From contig NZ_MLCN01000030.1 of assembly GCF_001982605.1 (NCBI RefSeq), positions 1 to 64,000 on the forward strand: a stretch of 64,000 nucleotides of DNA, in the 5' to 3' direction. Both the position numbers and the translations under genes were made by a program. The notes below the pieces were generated by a model that saw nothing but the letters and a program-made list of their open reading frames with translations, had not been told where the DNA came from and searched no databases. Shown piece by piece: positions 56,472 to 64,000 of the stretch. Origin of the DNA: Alkanindiges hydrocarboniclasticus (GTDB lineage: Bacteria > Pseudomonadota > Gammaproteobacteria > Pseudomonadales > Moraxellaceae). The number at the start of each line of letters is the position of its first letter. The stretch's first letter is position 1.

Positions 56472-58739
56472 ATGATGTTTTCAGAAACATCGGTTCAGAG
56501 AAAAATAAATTCAAATCCAGATCGTATTAAAAAAGATCATAACCAAAATTCCCCTAACACTGCTGTGCGCAAATCCGCAATGGATGTTCAACAGGATCAT
56601 CCGCGAAATATGCTAAAGACTCCCGCCCTATTCTCACGCACGCCCAATCTACGCGATAGTGACGAAACCGAAATGCGCAGTACCTTGCGGCATTATTTTC
56701 TGGATACCTTTAATACGTATGAATCCCTGTTTGACTGCCTTGCCAGTGATAACGCGTTTTATACCAAATCCATTAGCCTGCGCCATCCACTGATTTTTTA
56801 TTATGGTCATACCGCTACATTTTTTATTAATAAGTTATTGCTTACCCGATTAATTAGCCAGCGTGTTGATGAGCGCATGGAATCCATTTTTGCGGTGGGC
56901 GTGGATGAAATGAGCTGGGACGACCTGAATGATGCCAATTATAGCTGGCCCAAAGTGCATGAAGTTAAGGCGTATCGGGACAAGGTGCGTCAATTGGTGC
57001 TGGAGTTAATTGACCACGCCCCACTGCAAATGCCGATTGACTGGGATAACCCGTGGTGGGCCATTATCATGGGAATTGAGCATGAACGCATTCATCTGGA
57101 GACCTCATCCGTACTAATCCGCCAGCATCATCTTTCAATGGTTAAACCATCACTCAAGTGGCAGCCCAACCGGATTAGCGGCCCTGCGCCAGAGAATCAA
57201 TTGATGAGTGTTGCCGCTGGCAAAGTGCTGCTGGGTAAGGATAAAACCAGCCCTTTTTATGGCTGGGATAATGAATATGGCGTACACGAAGCAGATATTA
57301 GTGCCTTTAAAGCATCAGAGTATTTGGTAAGTAATCAGGAGTTTCTGGAATTTGTGAATATTGGGGGCTACCAGAAACCCGAATATTGGACTGAAGAAGG
57401 CCACGGCTGGCTAGCGTTTAGCAAGGCACAATATCCGACGTTTTGGCGTAAAAAGCCGGATGGCTGGTATTTGCGCCTAATGACGGCCGAAGCCACTATG
57501 CCATGGGATTGGCCCGTGGAAGTGAACTATCATGAAGCCAAGGCATTTTGTAACTGGAAAAAGTTGCAGACAGGTCAGCCAGTGCGCTTGCCTACTGAAG
57601 ATGAATGGTATCGGTTGTATGATGTGTCAGGTATGCAGGAAATTGGATCAACTGCCGCCCCTGCCAATTTACATTTAGATCATGGTGCATCGCCCTGCCC
57701 GGTTAATCAGTTTAAACATGGTGATTTTTATGATGTAGTGGGCAATGTGTGGCAATGGACAGAAACACCGATTTATCCATTTGAAGGCTTTGACGTGCAT
57801 CCGATTTATGATGACTTCACCACACCAACCTTTGATGAACGGCATAACCTGATTAAGGGTGGCTCCTGGATTTCTAGCGGTAATGAAAGCCTGCGGTCAT
57901 CGCGTTACGCATTTCGTCGACATTTTTTTCAGCATGCCGGTTTTCGCTATGTTGTATCCGGAGATATTAACCCTGTGCCAAGCTCACATTATGAAACTGA
58001 CAAATTGATGTCGGAATATGCCGAATTCCACTATGGCGATGAATACTTCGGTGTAGCCAATTTTAGTAAGGCGCTAGTTGATTTGTCCATGCAAACGCTG
58101 AATACTCCTGAGCTTCAGCAACTACCAAGACACAAAGCACTGGATTTAGGCTGTGCATCTGGCCGCGCCACATTTGAACTGGCACAATATTTTGATGACG
58201 TGACAGGTGTTGATTTTTCAGCCCGCTTTATTGGTCAGGCCGTTCAACTGGCCAATGGGGCCACCTTGCGTTATACCTTAATTGATGAAGGCGAGCTGGT
58301 TTCCTATAAATCACGCACGCTTGCTGATCTTGGCCTGAGCAATACGACCGCTAAAGTTGAATTTTTTCAGGGTGATGCCTGTAATTTAAAACCGGTACTG
58401 ACAGGTTATGACTTTATTATGGCTGCCAATTTAATTGACCGTTTGTATGATCCGGCCAAGTTTTTAAACCATATTCACGAACGCTTAAATATTGGTGGCG
58501 TACTAATGCTGGCCTCGCCCTATACATGGCTTAGCGAACATACCCCTCGTAAGGACTGGATTGGCGGCTTTAAAAAGGATGGTGAAACCTTTAGCACATT
58601 TGATGGTTTGCAAGCCCTGCTGAGCCAGCACTTCCAACTAATTCAGCAACCTGTAGAAGTGGCGTTTGTCATTCGGGAAACCAAGCGTAAATTTCAGCAT
58701 ACCTTGTCTGAAGTGACCTTTTGGCAGCGCATGATCTGA
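56472..58739 (+). CDS. ovoA: 5-histidylcysteine sulfoxide synthase / methyltransferase OvoA
   Basis: OvoA joins cysteine and histidine with oxygen at a mononuclear iron and then methylates the histidine ring after C-S lyase action, giving the antioxidant thiol ovothiol A. The 755-residue protein has the full domain order: DinB-like N-terminal helix bundle (RHPLIFYYGHTATFFINKLLL near residue 103; the iron-binding HERIHLETSSVLIRQH near 200), a sulfatase-modifying-factor-like central domain (YLVSNQEFLEFVNIGGY, PVRLPTEDEWYRLYD, NVWQWTETPIYPF, IKGGSWISSGNESLRSSRYAFRRHFFQHAGFRY) and a C-terminal SAM methyltransferase (ALDLGCASGRATFELAQYFDDVTGVDFS near 560). The lyase partner OvoB is not in the window. 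Confidence 0.92.
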   Translation: MMFSETSVQRKINSNPDRIKKDHNQNSPNTAVRKSAMDVQQDHPRNMLKTPALFSRTPNLRDSDETEMRSTLRHYFLDTFNTYESLFDCLASDNAFYTKSISLRHPLIFYYGHTATFFINKLLLTRLISQRVDERMESIFAVGVDEMSWDDLNDANYSWPKVHEVKAYRDKVRQLVLELIDHAPLQMPIDWDNPWWAIIMGIEHERIHLETSSVLIRQHHLSMVKPSLKWQPNRISGPAPENQLMSVAAGKVLLGKDKTSPFYGWDNEYGVHEADISAFKASEYLVSNQEFLEFVNIGGYQKPEYWTEEGHGWLAFSKAQYPTFWRKKPDGWYLRLMTAEATMPWDWPVEVNYHEAKAFCNWKKLQTGQPVRLPTEDEWYRLYDVSGMQEIGSTAAPANLHLDHGASPCPVNQFKHGDFYDVVGNVWQWTETPIYPFEGFDVHPIYDDFTTPTFDERHNLIKGGSWISSGNESLRSSRYAFRRHFFQHAGFRYVVSGDINPVPSSHYETDKLMSEYAEFHYGDEYFGVANFSKALVDLSMQTLNTPELQQLPRHKALDLGCASGRATFELAQYFDDVTGVDFSARFIGQAVQLANGATLRYTLIDEGELVSYKSRTLADLGLSNTTAKVEFFQGDACNLKPVLTGYDFIMAANLIDRLYDPAKFLNHIHERLNIGGVLMLASPYTWLSEHTPRKDWIGGFKKDGETFSTFDGLQALLSQHFQLIQQPVEVAFVIRETKRKFQHTLSEVTFWQRMI

Positions 58740-58889
58740 GAAACTATTTAACCTTGTGTTCATCAACTGCTGTGTGATGAATTATATGTATGTTTAGTGT
58801 CAATCCATACCGTAATTGTTTTGACGCTAAGACTGCTTTTAATTATATTTCCAGCGTTAAAACATCTAACTTAATAAAAGGTAAATATA

Positions 58890-59336
58890 ATGAAAATGTA
58901 TAAATTTCCACTAGCCGCTATTGTTTTGCTATTAAGTGCCTGCGGCGGCGGTGGAAGTGGCGACAGCTTTAACTCGTCTTTTAATGGCGAAGTCACTGTG
59001 AATGGAACCAAATATCAGTGCCCTAGCCAAAGAACCTACGATAATTGTAGCAACTCTACCAATCGCGATTGTTCAGGGTGTACCACAGATTCAGATACCA
59101 ATGGATCAACTATTACTACAGCCTGTACTGCCACCACTTCTACTATCTATCAGGTTACACAGGATGGCTGTACTGTTAACCTCTCATCAGGCCAACAAAC
59201 AGGTGTTTGCGTATCGGGTAGTTTGCGGCTGTTAAGTGGCACAGGATTTACTAAAGCACAAGTGAGTTCGCAAGGTGTTAGCTTTGCAAATGGTGTAAGC
59301 ATTAATGGCGTATCGCTTAAATGCTCTGCTAATTAA
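58890..59336 (+). CDS. Cysteine-rich lipoprotein of unknown function
   Basis: The 148-residue precursor has a lipobox LLSAC (Cys18) followed by a GGGGSG spacer, so it is probably outer-membrane anchored. The mature part is rich in Ser, Thr, Asn and Gly and has ten further Cys residues, including a CPSQRTYDNCSNSTNRDCSGC cluster near residues 43-63, suggesting several disulfides or a metal site in the periplasm or on the surface. The C-terminus ends SINGVSLKCSAN. I do not recognise a family. The next gene begins four bases after its stop. Confidence 0.65.
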   Translation: MKMYKFPLAAIVLLLSACGGGGSGDSFNSSFNGEVTVNGTKYQCPSQRTYDNCSNSTNRDCSGCTTDSDTNGSTITTACTATTSTIYQVTQDGCTVNLSSGQQTGVCVSGSLRLLSGTGFTKAQVSSQGVSFANGVSINGVSLKCSAN

Positions 59337-59339
59337 TAA

Positions 59340-60077
59340 ATGATCTACTCGTTTAAATTAAATTTTGCTATTGCGATTTGCGCTTTTGGATTGGGTTATT
59401 TTGCTGCCCAATTCAAGGCCAATCAGCCCTTGGATTCTTCAGATCCACCCAAAGATGTTATACAGAGTCCTTTAGAAAAAATTAGTACAGATAACGCCTC
59501 TCATACGACAGCAGTTTTAAACAATATTGTGCAAGCGGAGCAATCAGGCAAGCTTATTAATCAGAGCAATGTGACTGACATTCAAAATATTGTGGCGAAA
59601 GCCCCCGAACAAACTATCAATACCTATTTAAAAAAAGCTTTTCCGAACGCAGATTTATCGGGTATTAAAGATAAAAGACAGTTTACCAATCGTCTCATTA
59701 ATGAATTGAGCGATATCGACAAAATTGAGAATAAGCTTTCAGGTCAGCTCGCTGTATCAAGCAATCAGTTAATGCCCAGACAATCAGAAAATTTAGCGCA
59801 AGTTTATAAAAGTCAGGAAATTTTTGCGCACTTTGACACTATGGGAAAATTTCCCCAAGACAGTCAGGTTTTTGTCCGGTGGGTTAATCGGGATACAGGA
59901 GAAATCCTGTTATTTACCCCTACCACAGTTAATGCAGGCAGTCAGCAAAACTGGACTAGTTTTTCCCCTGACAAGGGCTGGAAAGCTGGAAATTATGACG
60001 TTAAGTATTATCAAATGAATAATGATTTAACCCCAATTGCGCAGACCTCTTTCACTATTAAACAGGTTATTCAATAA
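59340..60077 (+). CDS. Membrane-anchored or exported protein with DUF2914-like C-terminus
   Basis: The 245-residue protein starts with one hydrophobic segment (FKLNFAIAICAFGLGYFAAQF, residues 4-24) that can serve as a signal anchor. A polar helical middle follows (residues 30-160, repeated Q, N, S), and a beta-rich C-terminal part, QVFVRWVNRDTGEILLFTPTTVNAGSQQNWTSFSPDKGWKAGNYDVKYYQ. The F-x-W-...-G-x-Y/W-x-V pattern resembles the DUF2914 fold, but the match is weak and I assign no function. Starting four bases after the Cys-rich lipoprotein, it is almost certainly co-transcribed with it. Confidence 0.6.
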   Translation: MIYSFKLNFAIAICAFGLGYFAAQFKANQPLDSSDPPKDVIQSPLEKISTDNASHTTAVLNNIVQAEQSGKLINQSNVTDIQNIVAKAPEQTINTYLKKAFPNADLSGIKDKRQFTNRLINELSDIDKIENKLSGQLAVSSNQLMPRQSENLAQVYKSQEIFAHFDTMGKFPQDSQVFVRWVNRDTGEILLFTPTTVNAGSQQNWTSFSPDKGWKAGNYDVKYYQMNNDLTPIAQTSFTIKQVIQ

Positions 60078-60132
60078 TTTAAATTTAGCCGATAGTTTTA
60101 AATATAAATATTTCGATACCGATTCATGAAAA

Positions 60133-63100
60133 CTACTTCCGCTTTTTCTTAGCCTTACCACTGCCCTCACTCAACCCTTTAGCCGCTTGTTGCTGTTGTG
60201 CCACCTCATCCTGACCACTAAGTTGCTGCAACAACTGCACAATAAATTCAATCCGTGCATCAGCTTCCTGCAACTGGGCAGAAATCTTCAAGCGCTGGCC
60301 ACCCTCCATACGATACATGGTGGGTTTGGCCTGCATCAGCTTAATAATCGTAATGGCTTCAACCGGGGTATCCGGTGAAAATTCGATCAAGCCACCATTG
60401 ACGTTAATGTCCATTTTTTCAATGCCAAGTTTCTCAGCCTTGATTCTCATCTGATGCACGGCAAACAGGTTTTGCGCAGGCTTTGGTAACAGGCCAAAAC
60501 GGTCTATCATTTCCATGCGGATGTCGTTCAGCTTGTCCACCTCCGATACATTACTGATGCGCTTGTAAAACAGTAACCGCTGATGCACATCACTCAAGTA
60601 ATCATCGGGAATCAGGGCTGGCATGTGCAGGTTAATTTCGGAGGTTAACGATAACGGTTCATCCAGATTAAATGACTTGCCATTTTGAATTGCCTTGGTG
60701 GCACGCTCCAGCATGTCCATATACAGGCTATAGCCAATTGCCTGCATGTTGCCACTTTGCTCTTCACCCAGCAGTTCGCCTGCTCCCCGAATTTCCAGAT
60801 CTTCGGTGGCCAGCAAGAAGCCAGCACCCAGATTAGACGCACGCTGAATGGCATCCAGCCGCTTTTCGGCATCGCCTTTTAAATGCTTAATGGAAGGCAC
60901 CAGCAGATAGGCATAAGCCTGATGATGCGAGCGGCCAACACGGCCCCGTAGCTGATGTAATTGTGCCAGGCCCAGCTTGTCAGCACGTTCAATAATAATG
61001 GTATTGGCACTTGGCACATCAATACCCGTTTCAATAATGGTGGAGCACACCAGCACATTAAATTGCTTGTGATAAAACTGCTGCATCACATGCTCCAGTT
61101 CACGCTCGCGCATTTGTCCATGTGCCACCGCTACACGCGCTTCTGGCAGCAAGCGACGCAACTCTTCTGCCGCACGCTCAATGGAATCAACGTCATTATG
61201 CAGGAAATACACCTGCCCACCACGTAACAATTCACGCAAAATCGCTTCTTTTACCGTGGGATTATTGTGCTCCATCACAAAGGTTTTTACCGCCAGACGA
61301 CGGGCTGGTGGCGTGGCAATAATCGACAGGTCACGCATGCCGGAAAATGCCATGTTCAGGGTACGTGGAATTGGTGTTGCGGTCAGCGTTAGCATGTCTA
61401 CATCGGCACGTAATGCCTTGATTTTTTCTTTGTCGCGTACGCCAAAACGGTGTTCTTCATCCACAATCATCAGGCCCAGATCATGAAACTGGATGCCTTG
61501 CTGTAATAATTTATGTGTTCCAATGACGATATCCACTTTGCCTTCACTTAAATCGGCAATGGCTTTTTTCTGGTCTTTGGTAGAGCCAAAACGCGACAGT
61601 ACTTCAATACGTACTGGCCAGTCGGCAAAACGATCCTTAAAGTTCTCATAATGTTGCTGCGCCAATAGCGTGGTAGGAACCAGTACAGCCACCTGCTTGC
61701 CCGCATGCACGGCCACAAATGCAGCCCGCATGGCCACTTCGGTTTTACCAAAGCCCACGTCGCCACACACCAGTCGGTCCATGGGCTTGTCCTGGCTCAT
61801 GTCATACAGGGTGCCTGCAATGGCATTGGCCTGATCCAGTGTTTCTTCAAAAGCAAAGCTGTTGGCAAATTGCTGGTAGGCATGCTCATCAATTTCAAAT
61901 GCCAAGCCCGGTTTGGCCTGCCGACGGGCCTGAATGTTTAATAGCTCTGCGGCCACATCATGGATTTTTTCCAGTGCCTTGCGTTTGGCCTTATTCCAGG
62001 TATCCGTGCCCAGTTTATGCAGTGGCGCATGTTCCGGGTCACCGCCACTATAACGGCTGATCAGTTGCAGGTTGGCAACCGGCACATACACCTTGGCATT
62101 GTCGGCATAATCAACCTGCAAAAATTCATGGGTTTGCTCGTCAATTTCCAGTGTAACCAAACCACCATAACGCCCAACGCCATGGTCAATATGAACGACA
62201 GGTGCGCCAATCGACAGCTCAGACAAGCTTTTAACCAGAAATTCTTCTGACACTTCGCTGGTTTTGCGACGGCGACGCTGAACCACCCGCTGCTCAAACA
62301 GCTGGTTTTCCACAATCAGTGCAAATTGTTGCCGAGCGTCAGTCTGCTCAGGAGTAATATCCAGCCAGATACCGCGCTCTAAAGGTGCAACAGCAATAGC
62401 CACCTGATGACTACCCTGCAAAAACTCCTGCAAGTTTTCACATAAGGTCAGATCACGCAGGATAGGCTTAAACAGGTCTTTCAAGCTTTCACGGCGGCCT
62501 GCACTTTCTGCCACAATTAAAATGCGCCCGTTAAAATTAGTGATAAATTCCTTTAACGCCAATAGCGCATCACTAGCTCTATAATCAATCGGCAACTTGG
62601 GCGGTACATTAGCAGCCACATTAAATACACCAGCACGTTCACTGATGGGATTTTCTGACAGCACTAGTCGGCCAAAGCTTTTCAGGCGGCCAAACAGCTC
62701 ATTCACGGTAAGAAACAGCTCATTTGGCGGTAAAATGGGCTGGTCAATATTATGGCGGCGGTCTTCATAGCGCTGCGTGACTTCTTGCCAGAAGCTGCTC
62801 AGACAATCTTCAACAGCTAGATCAGTGGCAATCAGTGTGTCTTTTGGCAAGTAATCGAACAGTGTTCCGCCTTCAATAAACTCATCACGCTCAAAAAATA
62901 GTGGCTGGTAATACTCCAAACCCGGCGCGGCAATGCCATCAAGCACGTCCTGATACAGTGGCATTTTCTTGGGACTGGCTTGTGGAAACAGCTCGGCAAA
63001 ACGTGCACGGAATTCGCCTCGTCCCTCTATCAATGGAAATTCACGCGCTGGCAACAAGGTAAACTGTTCAATTTGTTCGGTGGTGCGCTGGGTTTCTACA

Positions 63101-63717
63101 TCAAAATGGCGCAGGGTTTCAATGTCGTCATCAAACAAATCAATACGGATTGGTGCTTGCTGCCCCGTGGGGAAAATATCCATCAGGCTGCCACGTACTG
63201 CAAACTCACCCGGCTCAAATACGGTATCCACGGCACGATAGCCAGCACGGGTTAGCCGTTGACGTTCGTTTTCCACATCAAACTTCTGGCCTTTACGGAT
63301 ATCAAAATGCTGCCCCAGCAACCAGCTTGGTGGCGCAATACGCTGGCTTAAAGTACTGGCAGCAATCAGCACAATTCCGCTCTTTGGCATACTGGCCAGT
63401 AGCGCCAAGCGCTCGGATACAATTTCCTGATGCGGTGATAACCGATCATACGGCAGGGTTTCCCAGTCTGGGAACAGATACGGCTTAATGCCAAAAAAAT
63501 GCAGCTCTTCTTCGATTTGTGCCACTTGGGTGGTATTACGTGCCACCATGACAATAAGCTGTTTTGAGTCTTGATAGGATTTAACCAGTTCACTCAGCAG
63601 CAGCGATGGCAATGCACCTGCCAAATTGCCAATCCAGCGCCGCTCACCTGTCGGTATTTGTTGTAAGTTGCTTTGTTCAAAGTTTTCAGCAATGGATGGC
63701 AAAAGCAGTTCGGTCAT
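60133..63717 (-). CDS. mfd: Transcription-repair coupling factor
   Basis: Mfd removes stalled RNA polymerase and recruits UvrA to damage. The 1194-residue protein, slightly longer than the E. coli one, has the UvrB-like N-terminal domain (WIGNLAGALPSLLLSELV, FPDWETLPYDRLSPHQEIVSERL), the RNA-polymerase-interacting domain (GAPVVHIDHGVGRYGGLVTLEI near 525), the RecG-like translocase with Walker A VCGDVGFGKTEVAMRAAF near 660, DEEH in IVDEEHRFG near 765, TATPIPRTL near 790 and motif VI QLRGRVGRSHHQAYAYLL near 935, and the C-terminal regulatory domain. A Lys-rich tail (GKAKKKRK) is additional. It is a single gene. Confidence 0.97.
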   Translation of the reverse strand: MTELLLPSIAENFEQSNLQQIPTGERRWIGNLAGALPSLLLSELVKSYQDSKQLIVMVARNTTQVAQIEEELHFFGIKPYLFPDWETLPYDRLSPHQEIVSERLALLASMPKSGIVLIAASTLSQRIAPPSWLLGQHFDIRKGQKFDVENERQRLTRAGYRAVDTVFEPGEFAVRGSLMDIFPTGQQAPIRIDLFDDDIETLRHFDVETQRTTEQIEQFTLLPAREFPLIEGRGEFRARFAELFPQASPKKMPLYQDVLDGIAAPGLEYYQPLFFERDEFIEGGTLFDYLPKDTLIATDLAVEDCLSSFWQEVTQRYEDRRHNIDQPILPPNELFLTVNELFGRLKSFGRLVLSENPISERAGVFNVAANVPPKLPIDYRASDALLALKEFITNFNGRILIVAESAGRRESLKDLFKPILRDLTLCENLQEFLQGSHQVAIAVAPLERGIWLDITPEQTDARQQFALIVENQLFEQRVVQRRRRKTSEVSEEFLVKSLSELSIGAPVVHIDHGVGRYGGLVTLEIDEQTHEFLQVDYADNAKVYVPVANLQLISRYSGGDPEHAPLHKLGTDTWNKAKRKALEKIHDVAAELLNIQARRQAKPGLAFEIDEHAYQQFANSFAFEETLDQANAIAGTLYDMSQDKPMDRLVCGDVGFGKTEVAMRAAFVAVHAGKQVAVLVPTTLLAQQHYENFKDRFADWPVRIEVLSRFGSTKDQKKAIADLSEGKVDIVIGTHKLLQQGIQFHDLGLMIVDEEHRFGVRDKEKIKALRADVDMLTLTATPIPRTLNMAFSGMRDLSIIATPPARRLAVKTFVMEHNNPTVKEAILRELLRGGQVYFLHNDVDSIERAAEELRRLLPEARVAVAHGQMRERELEHVMQQFYHKQFNVLVCSTIIETGIDVPSANTIIIERADKLGLAQLHQLRGRVGRSHHQAYAYLLVPSIKHLKGDAEKRLDAIQRASNLGAGFLLATEDLEIRGAGELLGEEQSGNMQAIGYSLYMDMLERATKAIQNGKSFNLDEPLSLTSEINLHMPALIPDDYLSDVHQRLLFYKRISNVSEVDKLNDIRMEMIDRFGLLPKPAQNLFAVHQMRIKAEKLGIEKMDINVNGGLIEFSPDTPVEAITIIKLMQAKPTMYRMEGGQRLKISAQLQEADARIEFIVQLLQQLSGQDEVAQQQQAAKGLSEGSGKAKKKRK

Positions 63718-63812
63718 AATCTAAAAGTGATTTTTTTGAATACTAAGCTTAATAGTAGCATGGCAGAAAGTTTGATAGACACTGCTAAAAATACTACCAA
63801 CAGATCAATTCA

Positions 63813-64000
63813 TTAATTTTTCTTTTCGAGATAAGCTTTACGAGCCTGTTTTAACTGACTACCCATTACTGATTCAATGTCTTTTGCACCTGAGCTTAAA
63901 TCATGATTCCATTGTCTACACATGTCTAACTGTTGCTCATAAGGTTGTTTGAATAAATAATTTAATGCCATGATCAAACTATCATTTTCCTTATTTTTCA
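63813..64000 (-). CDS. Partial or short hypothetical protein at the right window edge
   Basis: On the minus strand the frame ending in TAA at 63813-63815 is open to the window edge. It reads LNYLFKQPYEQQLDMC, then QWNHDLSSGAKDIESVMGSQ and a basic end LKQARKAYLEKKN. An internal ATG at 63969-63971 would give a 52-residue protein, but with no close ribosome-binding site, so the gene may start beyond the edge. It is helical, polar and A+T-rich. I do not recognise the family. Confidence 0.45.
   Translation of the reverse strand, partial: KNKENDSLIMALNYLFKQPYEQQLDMCRQWNHDLSSGAKDIESVMGSQLKQARKAYLEKKN

Overview
The window looks like chromosomal DNA of a gammaproteobacterium of the family Moraxellaceae, close to Acinetobacter or Alkanindiges. 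This is inferred from three things: the gene order pyrG-kdsA-eno-ftsB-ispD, the divergent tsaD/rpsU pair followed by a YqeY-type gene, and an AlkB alkane hydroxylase divergent from an AraC-type regulator. No sequence search was run. There is no phage, plasmid, insertion sequence, CRISPR array or rRNA operon. The only tRNA seen is tRNA-Leu(UAG). Both window edges cut through small A+T-rich genes of unknown function.

1-9.1 kb holds a leftward block of central metabolism and envelope precursors: DAHP synthase, a TauE/SafE exporter, ispF, a separate rightward LprI-like secreted protein, then ispD, ftsB, eno, kdsA and pyrG. 9.1-16.7 kb carries a general porin, the tRNA, a leftward patatin phospholipase / protein kinase / unknown-gene cluster, and the divergent tsaD and rpsU-yqeY genes. 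16.9-25 kb has a secreted lipase-like lipoprotein, a MoxR ATPase with its VWA partner, ycgL-rnd, recR-ybaB and metZ. 25.3-32.8 kb has a PhaC-like hydrolase, a beta-hydroxyacid dehydrogenase, a HIT protein, a membrane protein, a hexapeptide acetyltransferase, glnS, a cyclophilin and lpxH. 32.8-42.3 kb has the large catalase katE, fba, two related low-complexity lipoproteins, pgk, a DUF2237 gene, maf and mnmG. The most informative structure here is a decayed second copy of the pgk 3' end between the two lipoproteins, pointing to an old tandem duplication.

42.4-64 kb is the accessory part: a YiaA/B-like protein, a bile-acid/sodium symporter homologue, alkB with a divergent AraC regulator, a four-gene operon that probably decorates surface glycan (kinase fusion, HAD phosphatase, nucleotidyltransferase, WavE-like protein), zapE, an alpha/beta hydrolase, an AraC regulator divergent from a Baeyer-Villiger monooxygenase, the ovothiol enzyme ovoA, two unknown exported proteins, and mfd. 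AlkB and the Baeyer-Villiger enzyme suggest a lifestyle based on hydrocarbons or ketones, with katE and OvoA adding oxidative-stress capacity. Rho-independent terminators are unusually clear and delimit most transcription units.
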